IMG/VR virus record: IMGVR_UViG_3300007760_001422
Location: 62,001-126,000 of that record
Length of the DNA: 64,000 nucleotides
Reading direction: 5' to 3' (one strand)
DNA from: a virus
Under the pieces are notes generated by a model. That model was given only the letters and a program-made list of their open reading frames with translations, had not been told where the DNA came from and did not search any database. Both the position numbers and the translations under genes were made by a program. Of this stretch, positions 37,236 through 45,679 are shown in pieces (position 1 is the stretch's first letter; each line of letters starts with the position of its first letter).

Positions 37236-38088
37236 TTTTTATTCTCGCTACAAGTGTATCACACTTTCCAACATCGGCCAACTGATTTTTGTATTCTACA
37301 TTTAACGCGTCAGAGTCTAGATAATTGAAAACATGATGGCCGCCCGGTTTTCCCTCTTTGAGCCACAGTAAATGATTTGATAAAGGATATCTTTGGACTT
37401 GTTTTATGTAATCTGTAGAAAACCCAGCCTTTAAAAATACTTTCTGGAGCGTGTCTGCTGAATAATAAAACAAATGACACTTCCAATAATAAAAAGCTTT
37501 GTAATCCTCACAATCATATAATGTCAAAAGAGCATCATCAACATTGGGAACTTCTACTATTATTTTTCCGCTCTCTGATAAGTGCTCGCCCAAATTCTCT
37601 AGAAGAGACGCTGGGTTTTCTACATGCTCCAACACATGAAAAAGAAAAATTACATCAAACTTTTGTTTCTTATCTATTTCTTTTAAAGAAGAGAACAGCG
37701 ACAATCCCTCTATCGCGCTCAACCGCTGATTTAGTCCTTTGTCTATTTCTATAGCTGATATTGATTTTGCATATTTTTTTGCGTATTTAAGAAAGTCTCC
37801 TGTGCCGCAGCCGAAATCTAAAATATTTTTGTTTATAATATCTTTCTTAAAATCCTTTATTCTTCTTCTGTTATCTGCGATATTTATTTTAGACCATGCG
37901 CTATAATCTCTCTTAAAAGAATTTTCTAACATCTTAGAATCTTCATAAAATCCTTTTTTTATATGTTCAAAGCTATCTAATGTCACTAATCCGCATGCGC
38001 TGCATTTTATAACAGACAAATTGTGATCATCTCTAACTCTACCGTCAACTTTTAAAAAATTAGTAGCTTTACATAAATAACAAATCAT
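37228..38088 (-). CDS. Methyltransferase with N-terminal zinc knuckles
   Basis: 286 residues. Two CxxC pairs (CYLC at 3-6 and CSAC at 30-33) form a zinc-binding head like that of sugar C-methyltransferases and related proteins. NILDFGCGTGDFLKYAKK near residue 88 is SAM motif I, and FDVIFLFHVLEHVENP is motif IV. LMO-type methyltransferases with such a head often act on nucleotide sugars or on capsule/O-antigen termini. The full-length C-methyltransferase family has an additional C-terminal domain that is absent here. The ATG overlaps the previous stop (ATGA). Confidence 0.85.
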   Translation of the reverse strand: MICYLCKATNFLKVDGRVRDDHNLSVIKCSACGLVTLDSFEHIKKGFYEDSKMLENSFKRDYSAWSKINIADNRRRIKDFKKDIINKNILDFGCGTGDFLKYAKKYAKSISAIEIDKGLNQRLSAIEGLSLFSSLKEIDKKQKFDVIFLFHVLEHVENPASLLENLGEHLSESGKIIVEVPNVDDALLTLYDCEDYKAFYYWKCHLFYYSADTLQKVFLKAGFSTDYIKQVQRYPLSNHLLWLKEGKPGGHHVFNYLDSDALNVEYKNQLADVGKCDTLVARIKNA

Positions 38089-38774
38089 TTTTTTGTTCCT
38101 GTCACCAAAAGCATCTTTTCAATAGAAAATCGTATCAACTTTCTATCTTTCGTGTTTCGATGTTCTCGATCTTTCCACTTAAGAAAATTTGGCAAAAAAG
38201 ATATCAACCAAGGGATCACCCTTAACCAACGATGTCTCCAAACAAACGGAAGCTGATAAAAATGTTCACAATCAACTTTATCAAACCCATGAATTATAAA
38301 GGCATCTCTAAGGCTCTTTCTAGAAAATGCTCTTACGTGGGTATAGTCGTCCCAAAAAACATCCATGCAACTAACCCAATCCGGAGTCATAATAACCACA
38401 ACACCGCCGGGCTTAAGAACTCTGTAAACCTCGCTTATGAAATTGTCTGTATTAAAAACATGTTCAATGACTGATTTGCTAAAAATGAAATCGAATGTAT
38501 TATCATCAAAAGGAATTCTTTCTTTTTCTAGATCACACGGCTTAAATACAATGTTATCAACATGTTCATCTCTTAAATCTATTCCATGAAGATCAAACTG
38601 GGCCATTTGACGAAAACAATTAAGCCACGTTCCCGAGCTACACCCTACATCTAAAAGCTTTTGATTTGGTGTGCCATTTGAAACAAAATAATTCGTTACA
38701 ATATGTTTGGCCAGCTTTTTTGGGTATGGGTTTCCCTCGTCGGGGGGATAAATTATTTTAGCGTAATTTGTCAT
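38085..38774 (-). CDS. SAM-dependent methyltransferase
   Basis: 229 residues with the start set at ATG 38774, which overlaps the SDR stop (TAATG) with AAAGGA just upstream; an ATG seven codons earlier has no such support. Motif I is KLLDVGCSSGTWLNCF; motif IV is FDFIFSKSVIEHV, followed by LKPGGVVVIMTPDW. A Methyltransf_11-type enzyme. The C-terminal basic stretch (KWKDREHRNTKDRK) may bind membrane or substrate. Acceptor unknown. Confidence 0.85.
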   Translation of the reverse strand: MTNYAKIIYPPDEGNPYPKKLAKHIVTNYFVSNGTPNQKLLDVGCSSGTWLNCFRQMAQFDLHGIDLRDEHVDNIVFKPCDLEKERIPFDDNTFDFIFSKSVIEHVFNTDNFISEVYRVLKPGGVVVIMTPDWVSCMDVFWDDYTHVRAFSRKSLRDAFIIHGFDKVDCEHFYQLPFVWRHRWLRVIPWLISFLPNFLKWKDREHRNTKDRKLIRFSIEKMLLVTGTKK

Positions 38775-39523
38775 TATAATCCTTTTATTGTCCAACCGCC
38801 ATCAACATATAAATCTTGGCCGGTTATAAAACTAGATGCGTTAGATGCTAGAAATACCGCGGCTCCAACTAGATCATCTGGTGTGCCCCAGCGGCCGAGC
38901 ACTGTTTTGTTTTTTCTTTGTTTGTTTTTGTTCGGATCGTTCCAGCTTTCTTTGGTCATGTCAGTTTTTATATATCCGGGTCCGATATTATTGGCTCTAA
39001 TCCCATACATGCCCAAATCATTTGCTACAGATTTGGTTAATTGTTTAAGGGCACCTTTAAAAGCAACATAGGCCGGATTATCTGGAAAAGCCAACTCGGC
39101 GTTTAAACTAGTAATATTTATTATTGTGCCACTTTTTTGTTCTTTCATGCTTCTAGCAACCAACTTAATTAATTCATACGGACCCTTTAGATTAACCTCG
39201 TAGGTTTTATTCCAATATTCATCTGGATATTCCAAGAGATCGTGTCCAAAGCTCACTCCAGCATTGTTGACTAGTATATCAATCTTCTCGTATTTTTTTA
39301 AAACAAAGTTAACTAACTTTTCTAGCGACTGTTTATCGGCAACATCACATGTAAAATAATCTTCAACTTCTCCTTTTAAGCTTTCCGCTATAACATCCAC
39401 AAAAACAACATTTGCGCCCGCATTATATAAACCCTCTGCAATTGCCCTGCCGTTACCTCGTGCGGCGCCAGTAACAATTGCCGTTTTGCCCTTCAGGGAA
39501 AAAAGGCTCTCTACATAGTTCAC
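38774..39523 (-). CDS. Short-chain dehydrogenase/reductase (SDR)
   Basis: 249 residues of a classical SDR: TGAARGNGRAIAEG cofactor motif, NNAGVS, the catalytic Ser in NITSLN and YVAFK (YxxxK), ending in FITGQDLYVDGGWTIKG. These are all family-typical. In flagellin and capsule glycosylation loci such enzymes sit next to NeuB/NeuA-like genes (PtmA group), but the substrate here is unknown. It overlaps the following methyltransferase by one base and the preceding SDR by four. Confidence 0.87.
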   Translation of the reverse strand: MNYVESLFSLKGKTAIVTGAARGNGRAIAEGLYNAGANVVFVDVIAESLKGEVEDYFTCDVADKQSLEKLVNFVLKKYEKIDILVNNAGVSFGHDLLEYPDEYWNKTYEVNLKGPYELIKLVARSMKEQKSGTIINITSLNAELAFPDNPAYVAFKGALKQLTKSVANDLGMYGIRANNIGPGYIKTDMTKESWNDPNKNKQRKNKTVLGRWGTPDDLVGAAVFLASNASSFITGQDLYVDGGWTIKGL

Positions 39524-40257
39524 CTAATCAAAATCCTATTTAATCTAATCTCTTCCGAAATCATTTCTGAATTGAACTTTATTATAAACTCGACATATTC
39601 TGCCACTTCTTCTGGTCGAATAAAGGTTTTAAAATCCTGTCTTGTGTCTGTAGCTCCCATGGCTGTTTGTGTGCTTCCCGGAGAAACAGAATATACACGA
39701 GTGCCGTGTTCTTTAAGTTCATGAAACAAAGATCTGCCTAGACCCAAAAGAGCATGTTTCGAAATACAATATAAACCTGTGTCACCGGATCCGCCATAAG
39801 CTGAAGAAGAGCCAATATTAATAATACGACCCCAGCCACTTTTTATGAAGTCGGGTGCAAACTCGCGCGATAAAATAAATGGTGCCTTAACGTTAACAGC
39901 CATACATTTTTCATAATCATCAAGATCGGTTTCTAATAATGGCTTAATTGGAAATAAGCCTGCCGAATTAACAAGAATATCTAACTTGTACGTATGTCGA
40001 ATTCGTTTTATTAATTCGCGAAGATCGTCTTCTTTTGTTAAATCAGCGGCCATTGAGGCGGCGGTGTGAAAATGCCATTTCTTTTTTAGCGAAAGTTCTT
40101 TTCTTAAATCATCTATTTTTTTTTCGTTACGGCCGGTTAAAAATACATTGCACCCAGATTCAAAAAGCTGCTTGGCTATTGCAGCGCCGATCCCTCCGGA
40201 GGCGCCTGTAATTAAGGCACTTTTCCCCTTTAAGATATCACTTTTTATTACTAACAC
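39520..40257 (-). CDS. Short-chain dehydrogenase/reductase (SDR)
   Basis: 245 residues with TGASGGIGAAIAKQL, VNSAGLF, GSSSAYG and YCISK (YxxxK), and SVSPGSTQTAMG downstream. It is a second classical SDR, different in detail from its neighbour (38774-39523). The NNAG motif reads NSAG. The pair may carry out consecutive redox steps in one sugar pathway. The start ATG follows the VOC gene with a seven-base overlap. Confidence 0.86.
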   Translation of the reverse strand: MLVIKSDILKGKSALITGASGGIGAAIAKQLFESGCNVFLTGRNEKKIDDLRKELSLKKKWHFHTAASMAADLTKEDDLRELIKRIRHTYKLDILVNSAGLFPIKPLLETDLDDYEKCMAVNVKAPFILSREFAPDFIKSGWGRIINIGSSSAYGGSGDTGLYCISKHALLGLGRSLFHELKEHGTRVYSVSPGSTQTAMGATDTRQDFKTFIRPEEVAEYVEFIIKFNSEMISEEIRLNRILIR

Positions 40258-40691
40258 AACTCCTCCACAAGCTCAAGTATATTCCCCTCCGGATCTCTGC
40301 AAAATGCAATTTTCACATTACCATCTGGGGATTTTTGTACTTTGTGGAAGAATTTAATATTCTCTCTTTTTAACCTTTCATAAAGGTTGTCTAAATTTTT
40401 AACTGTTAGTGCATAATGAGACACGCCTATTTGAATAATTTGTCTATATTGATTCTGAAGCGGGGTATCATTTCCTTTTGGAGAGTGATATTTCAGCAGT
40501 TCCACCATGCCCCCTTCTGGAAGCTTCATTTTGGTGGTTGTCACTTGAACGTTCTTAATACCAGAAAAATTATCAATCACTTCGCCACTTTCTTCCATGG
40601 TCTTTGTAATTTCGCAGCCCAGCACATTGCAATAAAAGTTTTGCATTTTTTCCATGTCGCAAACTGTTATACCAAGATGACGAAGCCTCAC
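40251..40691 (-). CDS. Glyoxalase/VOC-superfamily protein
   Basis: 146 residues with two babbab units. The N-terminal LRHLGITVCDMEKMQNFYCN and C-terminal SHYALTVKNLDNLYERLK carry His positions at the usual metal sites, with Glu in MVELLKYH and GNILELVEE. The pattern is of a metal-dependent VOC enzyme such as methylmalonyl-CoA epimerase or an extradiol-type protein. Its place immediately before the NeuB-like gene suggests a step on a sugar substrate, perhaps an epimerisation. That is inference from position only. Confidence 0.82.
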   Translation of the reverse strand: MRLRHLGITVCDMEKMQNFYCNVLGCEITKTMEESGEVIDNFSGIKNVQVTTTKMKLPEGGMVELLKYHSPKGNDTPLQNQYRQIIQIGVSHYALTVKNLDNLYERLKRENIKFFHKVQKSPDGNVKIAFCRDPEGNILELVEELC

Positions 40692-41527
40692 AGCGTATCA
40701 ACCTTGCGAAGCTTGCCAGCGATTTGTTTTTCCTTATCCGTCACGACCTTTTCGCCATTACCAAGCGCAACCTCCACAGAGCGGACATATTTCACCAAAC
40801 GACGCAAGCCGCCCAATTCTAGAGAGGCCGACTGATCTGATCCATACATAGAACGATCTAGTGTGATATGTCTTTCTAGCGAAGTTGCTCCGAGAGCAAC
40901 CGCGGCGCAACTAACTACTATTCCTGTTTCATGGCCACTATAGCCTACATCACAATTAAAAACGCTCTTAAGAGTATTAATTGTTAAAAGGTTTGCATCT
41001 TCTGGACTCATAGGATACGAACTATTGCAGTGCATGATTTCGTAGGGGCAACTTGCATCTTTAAAAATATTAATTGCTTTCTCTATTTGCTGCAACGTGC
41101 TCATGCCAGTCGAAATAAATGTATGTCGTCCTTCTTGAGCAATTGCTTCCAATAATTTACGATCCGTGAGCATCGCAGATGCAACTTTGTTATATTTTAA
41201 ATCGAACTGTCGTAAAAAAAATTGACTTTCAATATCCCAAGCCGATGCGGTCCACTCAATCTTTTTTTCTCGACAATAGTTATCTATTTCTGTATAGTCG
41301 CTAGCTGAAAATTCTAGCCCTTCTTTTTGTTGTCTATTGGTCGTCCCCCATGGGCTTTCTCTGGGTCTATCTAAATCTTCTTTCGCATATACTAGGTCTA
41401 AAGTTCTTTTTTGAAACTTTACCATATCGCAGCCCGCTTCGACTGCGCCATCAATAAGTTTTTTGGCGATATCTAGATCGCCGTTATGGTTAATGCCAAT
41501 TTCGGCAATTATAAATGTTTTTTTCAT
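40688..41527 (-). CDS. neuB: N-acetylneuraminate/nonulosonate synthase-like
   Basis: 279 residues. The N-terminus FIIAEIGINHNGDLDIAKKL, KFQKRT, the STGMSTLQQIEKA segment and GYSGHETG followed by LERHITLD are the NeuB TIM-barrel signature. It condenses phosphoenolpyruvate with an N-acetyl-hexosamine (ManNAc or a modified form) to a nine-carbon keto acid. Most NeuB proteins have a C-terminal antifreeze-like (SAF) domain of about 60 residues; here the protein stops after the barrel, so either the domain is dispensed with or the function differs. The following gene is NeuA-like. The reaction product could be sialic, legionaminic or pseudaminic acid. Confidence 0.9.
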   Translation of the reverse strand: MKKTFIIAEIGINHNGDLDIAKKLIDGAVEAGCDMVKFQKRTLDLVYAKEDLDRPRESPWGTTNRQQKEGLEFSASDYTEIDNYCREKKIEWTASAWDIESQFFLRQFDLKYNKVASAMLTDRKLLEAIAQEGRHTFISTGMSTLQQIEKAINIFKDASCPYEIMHCNSSYPMSPEDANLLTINTLKSVFNCDVGYSGHETGIVVSCAAVALGATSLERHITLDRSMYGSDQSASLELGGLRRLVKYVRSVEVALGNGEKVVTDKEKQIAGKLRKVDTL

Positions 41528-41538
41528 TTTATTTTTTT

Positions 41539-42249
41539 TCAGTGGTTTTGTAAGTATTGCAGCAAACGATGCCCTTCGGTATTTAATTGATATTTTAAAT
41601 ATCCAACATCATCTGGAGAGTCAATGTCCACCACGGAATCTCCTTTCATTGCATATATTTTATCACCAAAAGTGCTTCCTTTTAATACAATTTCTTTTTT
41701 TACGATATCTATATGCCCATTTGCCCTATAGGTCTCTGGAAAGTTTTGGCGAGGAAGATTACTATAATCTTTTTTACCCTTATAATCTTCAAAAAAACCT
41801 GAACAAAGTCCGTTTTTTTCTATTTTAAAGACCTTGTATGGGGTTTCATTAATTTTATTCAAGCTTCTTAGTGCCGTTATATTTTTTCTATTTTTATAAT
41901 ATGTTTCTATTGCGTCGTCAATATATTCTGGTTCTCTGAGGGGGGTTGTTGGTCGCATTAAGGCCACCTCGTCAGTCTCTATGTTGTCAAAAAAATGTTT
42001 TAAAAAGCCCAAATCTCTAGAATTGTCTTTCGAATATTTGGCCGGCCTAACAAACGGCACTTCGGCTCCAAACTTAAGTGATATCGATGCTATTTCTACA
42101 TCTTCGGTCGACACAATGATTCTATTAATTTTCTCACTCATCTGGCAGGCTGCTATTGTATAAGCGATAAGCGGGTATCCTTTGATGTCCATTATATTTT
42201 TTCTAGGTATGCTTTTACTGCCTCCGCGCGCCGGAATAATAGCTATCAT
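41539..42249 (-). CDS. neuA: CMP-nonulosonate (CMP-sialate) synthetase-like
   Basis: 236 residues with IIPARGGSKSIPRKN at the N-terminus, STEDVEIA, RPTTPLREPEYID and a C-terminal GDSVVDIDSPDD, all diagnostic of CMP-sugar transferases of the NeuA/KdsB group. It would activate the NeuB product with CTP. It overlaps the GT29-like gene by four bases, giving the run NeuB-NeuA-sialyltransferase-like. The fused C-terminal esterase of some bacterial NeuA proteins is absent. The closest family is the flagellin-type PtmB/LegF-like group rather than KdsB, judged by the motif spacing. Confidence 0.9.
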   Translation of the reverse strand: MIAIIPARGGSKSIPRKNIMDIKGYPLIAYTIAACQMSEKINRIIVSTEDVEIASISLKFGAEVPFVRPAKYSKDNSRDLGFLKHFFDNIETDEVALMRPTTPLREPEYIDDAIETYYKNRKNITALRSLNKINETPYKVFKIEKNGLCSGFFEDYKGKKDYSNLPRQNFPETYRANGHIDIVKKEIVLKGSTFGDKIYAMKGDSVVDIDSPDDVGYLKYQLNTEGHRLLQYLQNH

Positions 42250-42989
42250 AATTCTAATGTATTTCTATGTTCACAACCCAACAACTCACTTATATATGAG
42301 TCCAGACGTAGTTGGTGTCCGTGGTTTTTTAAAATATAATCTTTAAAATATATTTTTTGAGGCGCCTGTTTGTGCCCGGGCTCACCGATATCTTCATTCT
42401 CTAAACCTTTGTTTGTGTGGCCCGGGCGGTGGGACGTGCTTGAGTGATTTCCTTGAGCATAAAAAGAAAAGCCAGTCACCAACAACTCCTCCACATCATG
42501 CTTTAATAGCATGGTTATGGCAGTCTGGCCTGCGTTTGGTTCCGTACCTACTTGGCCAAATATTTCTCTATAATTATGAAGTCCGATCCAGTGGAAAGGT
42601 ATATTAAATATATTAATTTTATTAAAATTCGCAACAACCGGACTAACAATGTGGGCTGGCCAGCCTTGCCAATTATCTGGCCCTGTAGCTTTCACACATG
42701 GACAAATAACATACTTTAAATATTTAGAGATAATTGACTTTTCTAATAATCTTTGCGCAAAAACATCAATAAACCTTGTTCCGCAATTATGAAATACTAT
42801 ATCTGTTTTGTTGCCATAGTCTTCTTCATAGCCTGTTGGGTGCACTTCATTGACCCTACAAACTAAATCATATGAATCAATCTCTTTACCAGCGCCCGTG
42901 CCAATCAAGTGCGGAGAGGGGCCCACTATTGCAACCCTTTTTCCTTTTAACAGGTTTAATAATTTTTCATCTTTTTGATATTGCATCAT
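42246..42989 (-). CDS. GT29-like putative sialyltransferase
   Basis: About 247 residues; the start is uncertain. ATG 42989 is used, although a GTG at 43004 is also open; the ribosome site is weak for both. RVAIVGPSPHLIGTGAGKEI followed by DSYDLVCRVNEVHP has the pattern of sialyl motif L (GNSGxL ... GxxID ... VxRxN). GTEPNAGQTAITMLLKHDVE followed by LLVTGFSF has that of motif S (P-x-x-G ... YGF), and a His-rich segment (HSSTSHRPGHTNK) follows. GT29 enzymes transfer sialic acid from CMP-sialate. Finding such a protein next to NeuA and NeuB homologues strengthens the call. There is no transmembrane anchor, as expected for a cytoplasmic phage enzyme. Confidence 0.75.
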   Translation of the reverse strand: MMQYQKDEKLLNLLKGKRVAIVGPSPHLIGTGAGKEIDSYDLVCRVNEVHPTGYEEDYGNKTDIVFHNCGTRFIDVFAQRLLEKSIISKYLKYVICPCVKATGPDNWQGWPAHIVSPVVANFNKINIFNIPFHWIGLHNYREIFGQVGTEPNAGQTAITMLLKHDVEELLVTGFSFYAQGNHSSTSHRPGHTNKGLENEDIGEPGHKQAPQKIYFKDYILKNHGHQLRLDSYISELLGCEHRNTLEL

Positions 42990-43815
42990 TAATTTTTTTA
43001 ACACCTTCAGTTAAAGGTGTTTTCGGCTCCCAGTGTTTTAAAATATAGGTGCTAGGTTCATATTTGAGATTCAACTGAACCGTGTCTTTTAAGTTTCCTT
43101 TTGTATATTGGCAATTGTATAATTCTGATATTACTTTAGCAACATTTTCGATTGTTTCCCACTTAAAGCTTGAAATATGTATTTCTTCCTTCCTAGAGAT
43201 ACTATCATAATTTTTACTCAATTTATATAACGCTTCACAGCAATCTTCTACATATAAAAACTGTCGTGATTCTTGCCCAGAAGTAAGCATATTTATTGTA
43301 CCATCGTATTTTGCCATATTAATGAAATCTGTTATTACATGTGCCCTGTCTTCTTCTACATTCATTTCGGGACCATAAACATTCCATAATTTAACATATA
43401 GTCCATTTAATGCTGCAGTATATTTTTCTCCAATTAATTTTGCATTTCCATAGCTAGAGTGGGTCATGTCCGACATCTGTGTTGAAGTAAAAATAAATGG
43501 TTTATTATACTCTTTAATAAATTTAAATGTATTTGCTAATAATTTAACATTGTTGTTGACAAAATCAAACGTATTTTCTTTTTCCTTAAGATATTTACTT
43601 CCTCCAACATCAAAAGCTAAAAAAAACACAAAGTCTGATTGTTTTAACTTTTCTAGGAAATGCTTTTGTATTGTTTTGCAACTTTCAAGTTTTCTTAAGT
43701 CTTCTGCTGGTGTTCTTTTTAAATCATATTCTTCTACTTCGTGGCCCTCTTTTGTTAGAAATTCAACCAGAGGTGCGCCAATTTGGCCCTCGGAGCCTAA
43801 AACTAAATATTTCAT
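42967..43815 (-). CDS. NAD-dependent sugar epimerase/dehydratase
   Basis: 282 residues. The start is ATG 43815, overlapping the previous stop (TAATG) with GAAGGAGAAGG upstream; the frame is open for a few codons more. MKYLVLGSEGQIGAPLVEFL is the Rossmann start, STQMSDMTHSSYGNAK gives the catalytic Ser/Tyr/Lys, and QFLYVEDCCEAL is typical of nucleotide-sugar epimerases. The substrate is unknown. The gene ends inside the GT29-like coding region by about 20 bases. Confidence 0.83.
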   Translation of the reverse strand: MKYLVLGSEGQIGAPLVEFLTKEGHEVEEYDLKRTPAEDLRKLESCKTIQKHFLEKLKQSDFVFFLAFDVGGSKYLKEKENTFDFVNNNVKLLANTFKFIKEYNKPFIFTSTQMSDMTHSSYGNAKLIGEKYTAALNGLYVKLWNVYGPEMNVEEDRAHVITDFINMAKYDGTINMLTSGQESRQFLYVEDCCEALYKLSKNYDSISRKEEIHISSFKWETIENVAKVISELYNCQYTKGNLKDTVQLNLKYEPSTYILKHWEPKTPLTEGVKKINDAISKR

Positions 43816-44528
43816 TAACAGCCTTCTCCTTCTGGCCATGTCGACGGATCTTCATTAATGTGCATGTCTTCTCTAATGCCGCCATGGCGAATTCTAGTAA
43901 ATCTTATGGGGACTTTTTTAACTTTAACGCCTTGTGACTTGAGGTGTACATAAAGAGTTGATTCTGCATGTATTGTGAAGCCCTGAAGAGAATATCTCCT
44001 AATATAGTCCAATTCGCTCAAATATATATTCATATTGTTTCTATTACCTACAGCGAATCTATCATTATAGCCGTTTCCCTGCACAATACTCCAGCAATGA
44101 AAGTCTGGTATATATAAATAATTTAAATCATAACTGTCAAAATCTTCCGGTAAAGATCGAAAGTATTCTACATCTAGGCGAGATCTTATTATTCTGTCAT
44201 ATTGAAAGTTGTTTTCTTTTTCATGTTGTGTCCTCATTTCGTTGCATTTTTTCATGCCGCGCAGCATTTGCATATAACCTTGTAAACCTCCGCGTTCAAT
44301 GGCTTGCTGGTGAGTTATGTCGCTTTCATCAACGTGAACATCGGGCTCTACCCTTAAATCCGTGGCGACTTTTGACATGTATTTTTCTGCTTTAAAGGAA
44401 TCGTCGTTTTCTGAAATGTACATAAATATATCGCACTCCCCTAGGGGTTCTAATAAATATTTTTTGATATTTTCATGAGTGTGTTCTAATGACCTACACT
44501 GCCCCGTAAAACAAACGGCCGTCCTCAT
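43815..44528 (-). CDS. Putative glycosyltransferase-like protein (FTGQxR type)
   Basis: 237 residues. The N-terminus VCFTGQCRSLEHTHENIKK and the central NDRFAVGNRNNMNIYL resemble a family of uncharacterised proteins in polysaccharide loci, with RIIRSRLDVEY giving a possible nucleotide-sugar site (D in RLDVEY). It is probably a glycosyltransferase of GT-A-like fold, but this is weak. A TATAAATA sequence at 44539-44546 overlaps its ribosome-site region; coincidence is likely. It overlaps the aminotransferase gene by four bases. Confidence 0.6.
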   Translation of the reverse strand: MRTAVCFTGQCRSLEHTHENIKKYLLEPLGECDIFMYISENDDSFKAEKYMSKVATDLRVEPDVHVDESDITHQQAIERGGLQGYMQMLRGMKKCNEMRTQHEKENNFQYDRIIRSRLDVEYFRSLPEDFDSYDLNYLYIPDFHCWSIVQGNGYNDRFAVGNRNNMNIYLSELDYIRRYSLQGFTIHAESTLYVHLKSQGVKVKKVPIRFTRIRHGGIREDMHINEDPSTWPEGEGC

Positions 44529-45679
44529 TCGGCGCTCCTATTTATAGCATCACAAACTAGTTCAATTTCTTCTTTTGTTATATGATGGTTGTTGGGTATA
44601 TACATACCATATTCATGCACAAGCTTGGCATTTTTAAGATTTCGGCGGCCATATTTTTTAATCCACATCGGTTGCTCACTTAAAGAGCCGCAGATTAATG
44701 GCCTGTTTTCTACGTTAATACGATTTAAATTTTCTATAATTTTCTGCCTATTTGGGTGGATTATTGGATAAGCGAAATTTGAAACATAAGAACCTGCCCT
44801 TTCTGCTGGCTTCCAGTATGTGTTCTTAATAAGCTTATTATATAACTCGTAATTTTCATTTCTTTTTGTTACGATGTCTTCTAGCTTCTTTAATTGGCCC
44901 ATTCCTAAAAAGGCTTGCAGATCTGTTGCCCTAAAATTAAACCCGTAATAATAAAAAGTGTAAAGCGCATTAAAATCACTTACGTCATATTCATCTCTTA
45001 ATTGTTTTATTTTATATTCTTCCAGATCCCTGTCCCAACCATGTGATCTTAACGCCTTAAGAACATTAAACATCTCCCTATCGTTGGTACAAACCATGCC
45101 GCCCTCTATCGTAGAGATGTGATGACCAAAGTAAGTTGAAAAAGAAGACATCAAGCCAAAAGAACCTATCTTGCTCTTTTGGTGTTCCGAGCCCAATGAT
45201 TCACAAGAATCCTCCAATAAAACAACCCCATTCTCGTTGCACAGCGTTTTGATTTCTTTCATGTTGGGTACAAGCCCGAGAACAGAAACTAACATCAATA
45301 CTTTGGGTGATTCTTTTTCTATTAATTCTTCAAGATGCTTCAAATCAACAGACAGATCTTCCATATTACAATCACATAATACTGGTTCCAATCCCAGCTG
45401 CACCACAGGAGCGAGATCTGTCGACCACGATAATGCAGGTACCACAACTTTGTCACCCTTGTTGATAATTCCGCTTTCTATCATACTATAAAGCATTAAT
45501 AAGTTAGCAGAAGAACCAGAATTGACAAAAACTGCATATTTAGTGCCCAAATATTTAGCCCACTCTTCTTCGTATTCTAAAGTTAGTTCACCTTTTGTCA
45601 ATCTGGGATAAGTCGACAACCAGCCTATCAGTTCATCGATGTCGCCATTATCTATTGTGTCATTAACTAACTTAATCAT
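44525..45679 (-). CDS. ColD-like DegT aminotransferase homologue with His at the PLP-Lys position
   Basis: 384 residues of the DegT/DnrJ/EryC1 fold. The segment SFSTYFGHHISTIEGGM has His186-His187 where aminotransferases have the PLP-binding Lys; aligning on EGG puts His186 at the Lys position. In ColD (GDP-4-keto-6-deoxymannose 3-dehydratase) and RfbH this replacement turns the enzyme into a PMP-dependent C3 dehydratase. Since Gmd in this cassette makes GDP-4-keto-6-deoxymannose, a 3,6-dideoxy sugar of the colitose type is a reasonable product. VNSGSSANLLML and LLEDSCESLGS are family landmarks. It follows the Per-like gene with an 8-base overlap. Confidence 0.85.
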   Translation of the reverse strand: MIKLVNDTIDNGDIDELIGWLSTYPRLTKGELTLEYEEEWAKYLGTKYAVFVNSGSSANLLMLYSMIESGIINKGDKVVVPALSWSTDLAPVVQLGLEPVLCDCNMEDLSVDLKHLEELIEKESPKVLMLVSVLGLVPNMKEIKTLCNENGVVLLEDSCESLGSEHQKSKIGSFGLMSSFSTYFGHHISTIEGGMVCTNDREMFNVLKALRSHGWDRDLEEYKIKQLRDEYDVSDFNALYTFYYYGFNFRATDLQAFLGMGQLKKLEDIVTKRNENYELYNKLIKNTYWKPAERAGSYVSNFAYPIIHPNRQKIIENLNRINVENRPLICGSLSEQPMWIKKYGRRNLKNAKLVHEYGMYIPNNHHITKEEIELVCDAINRSAE

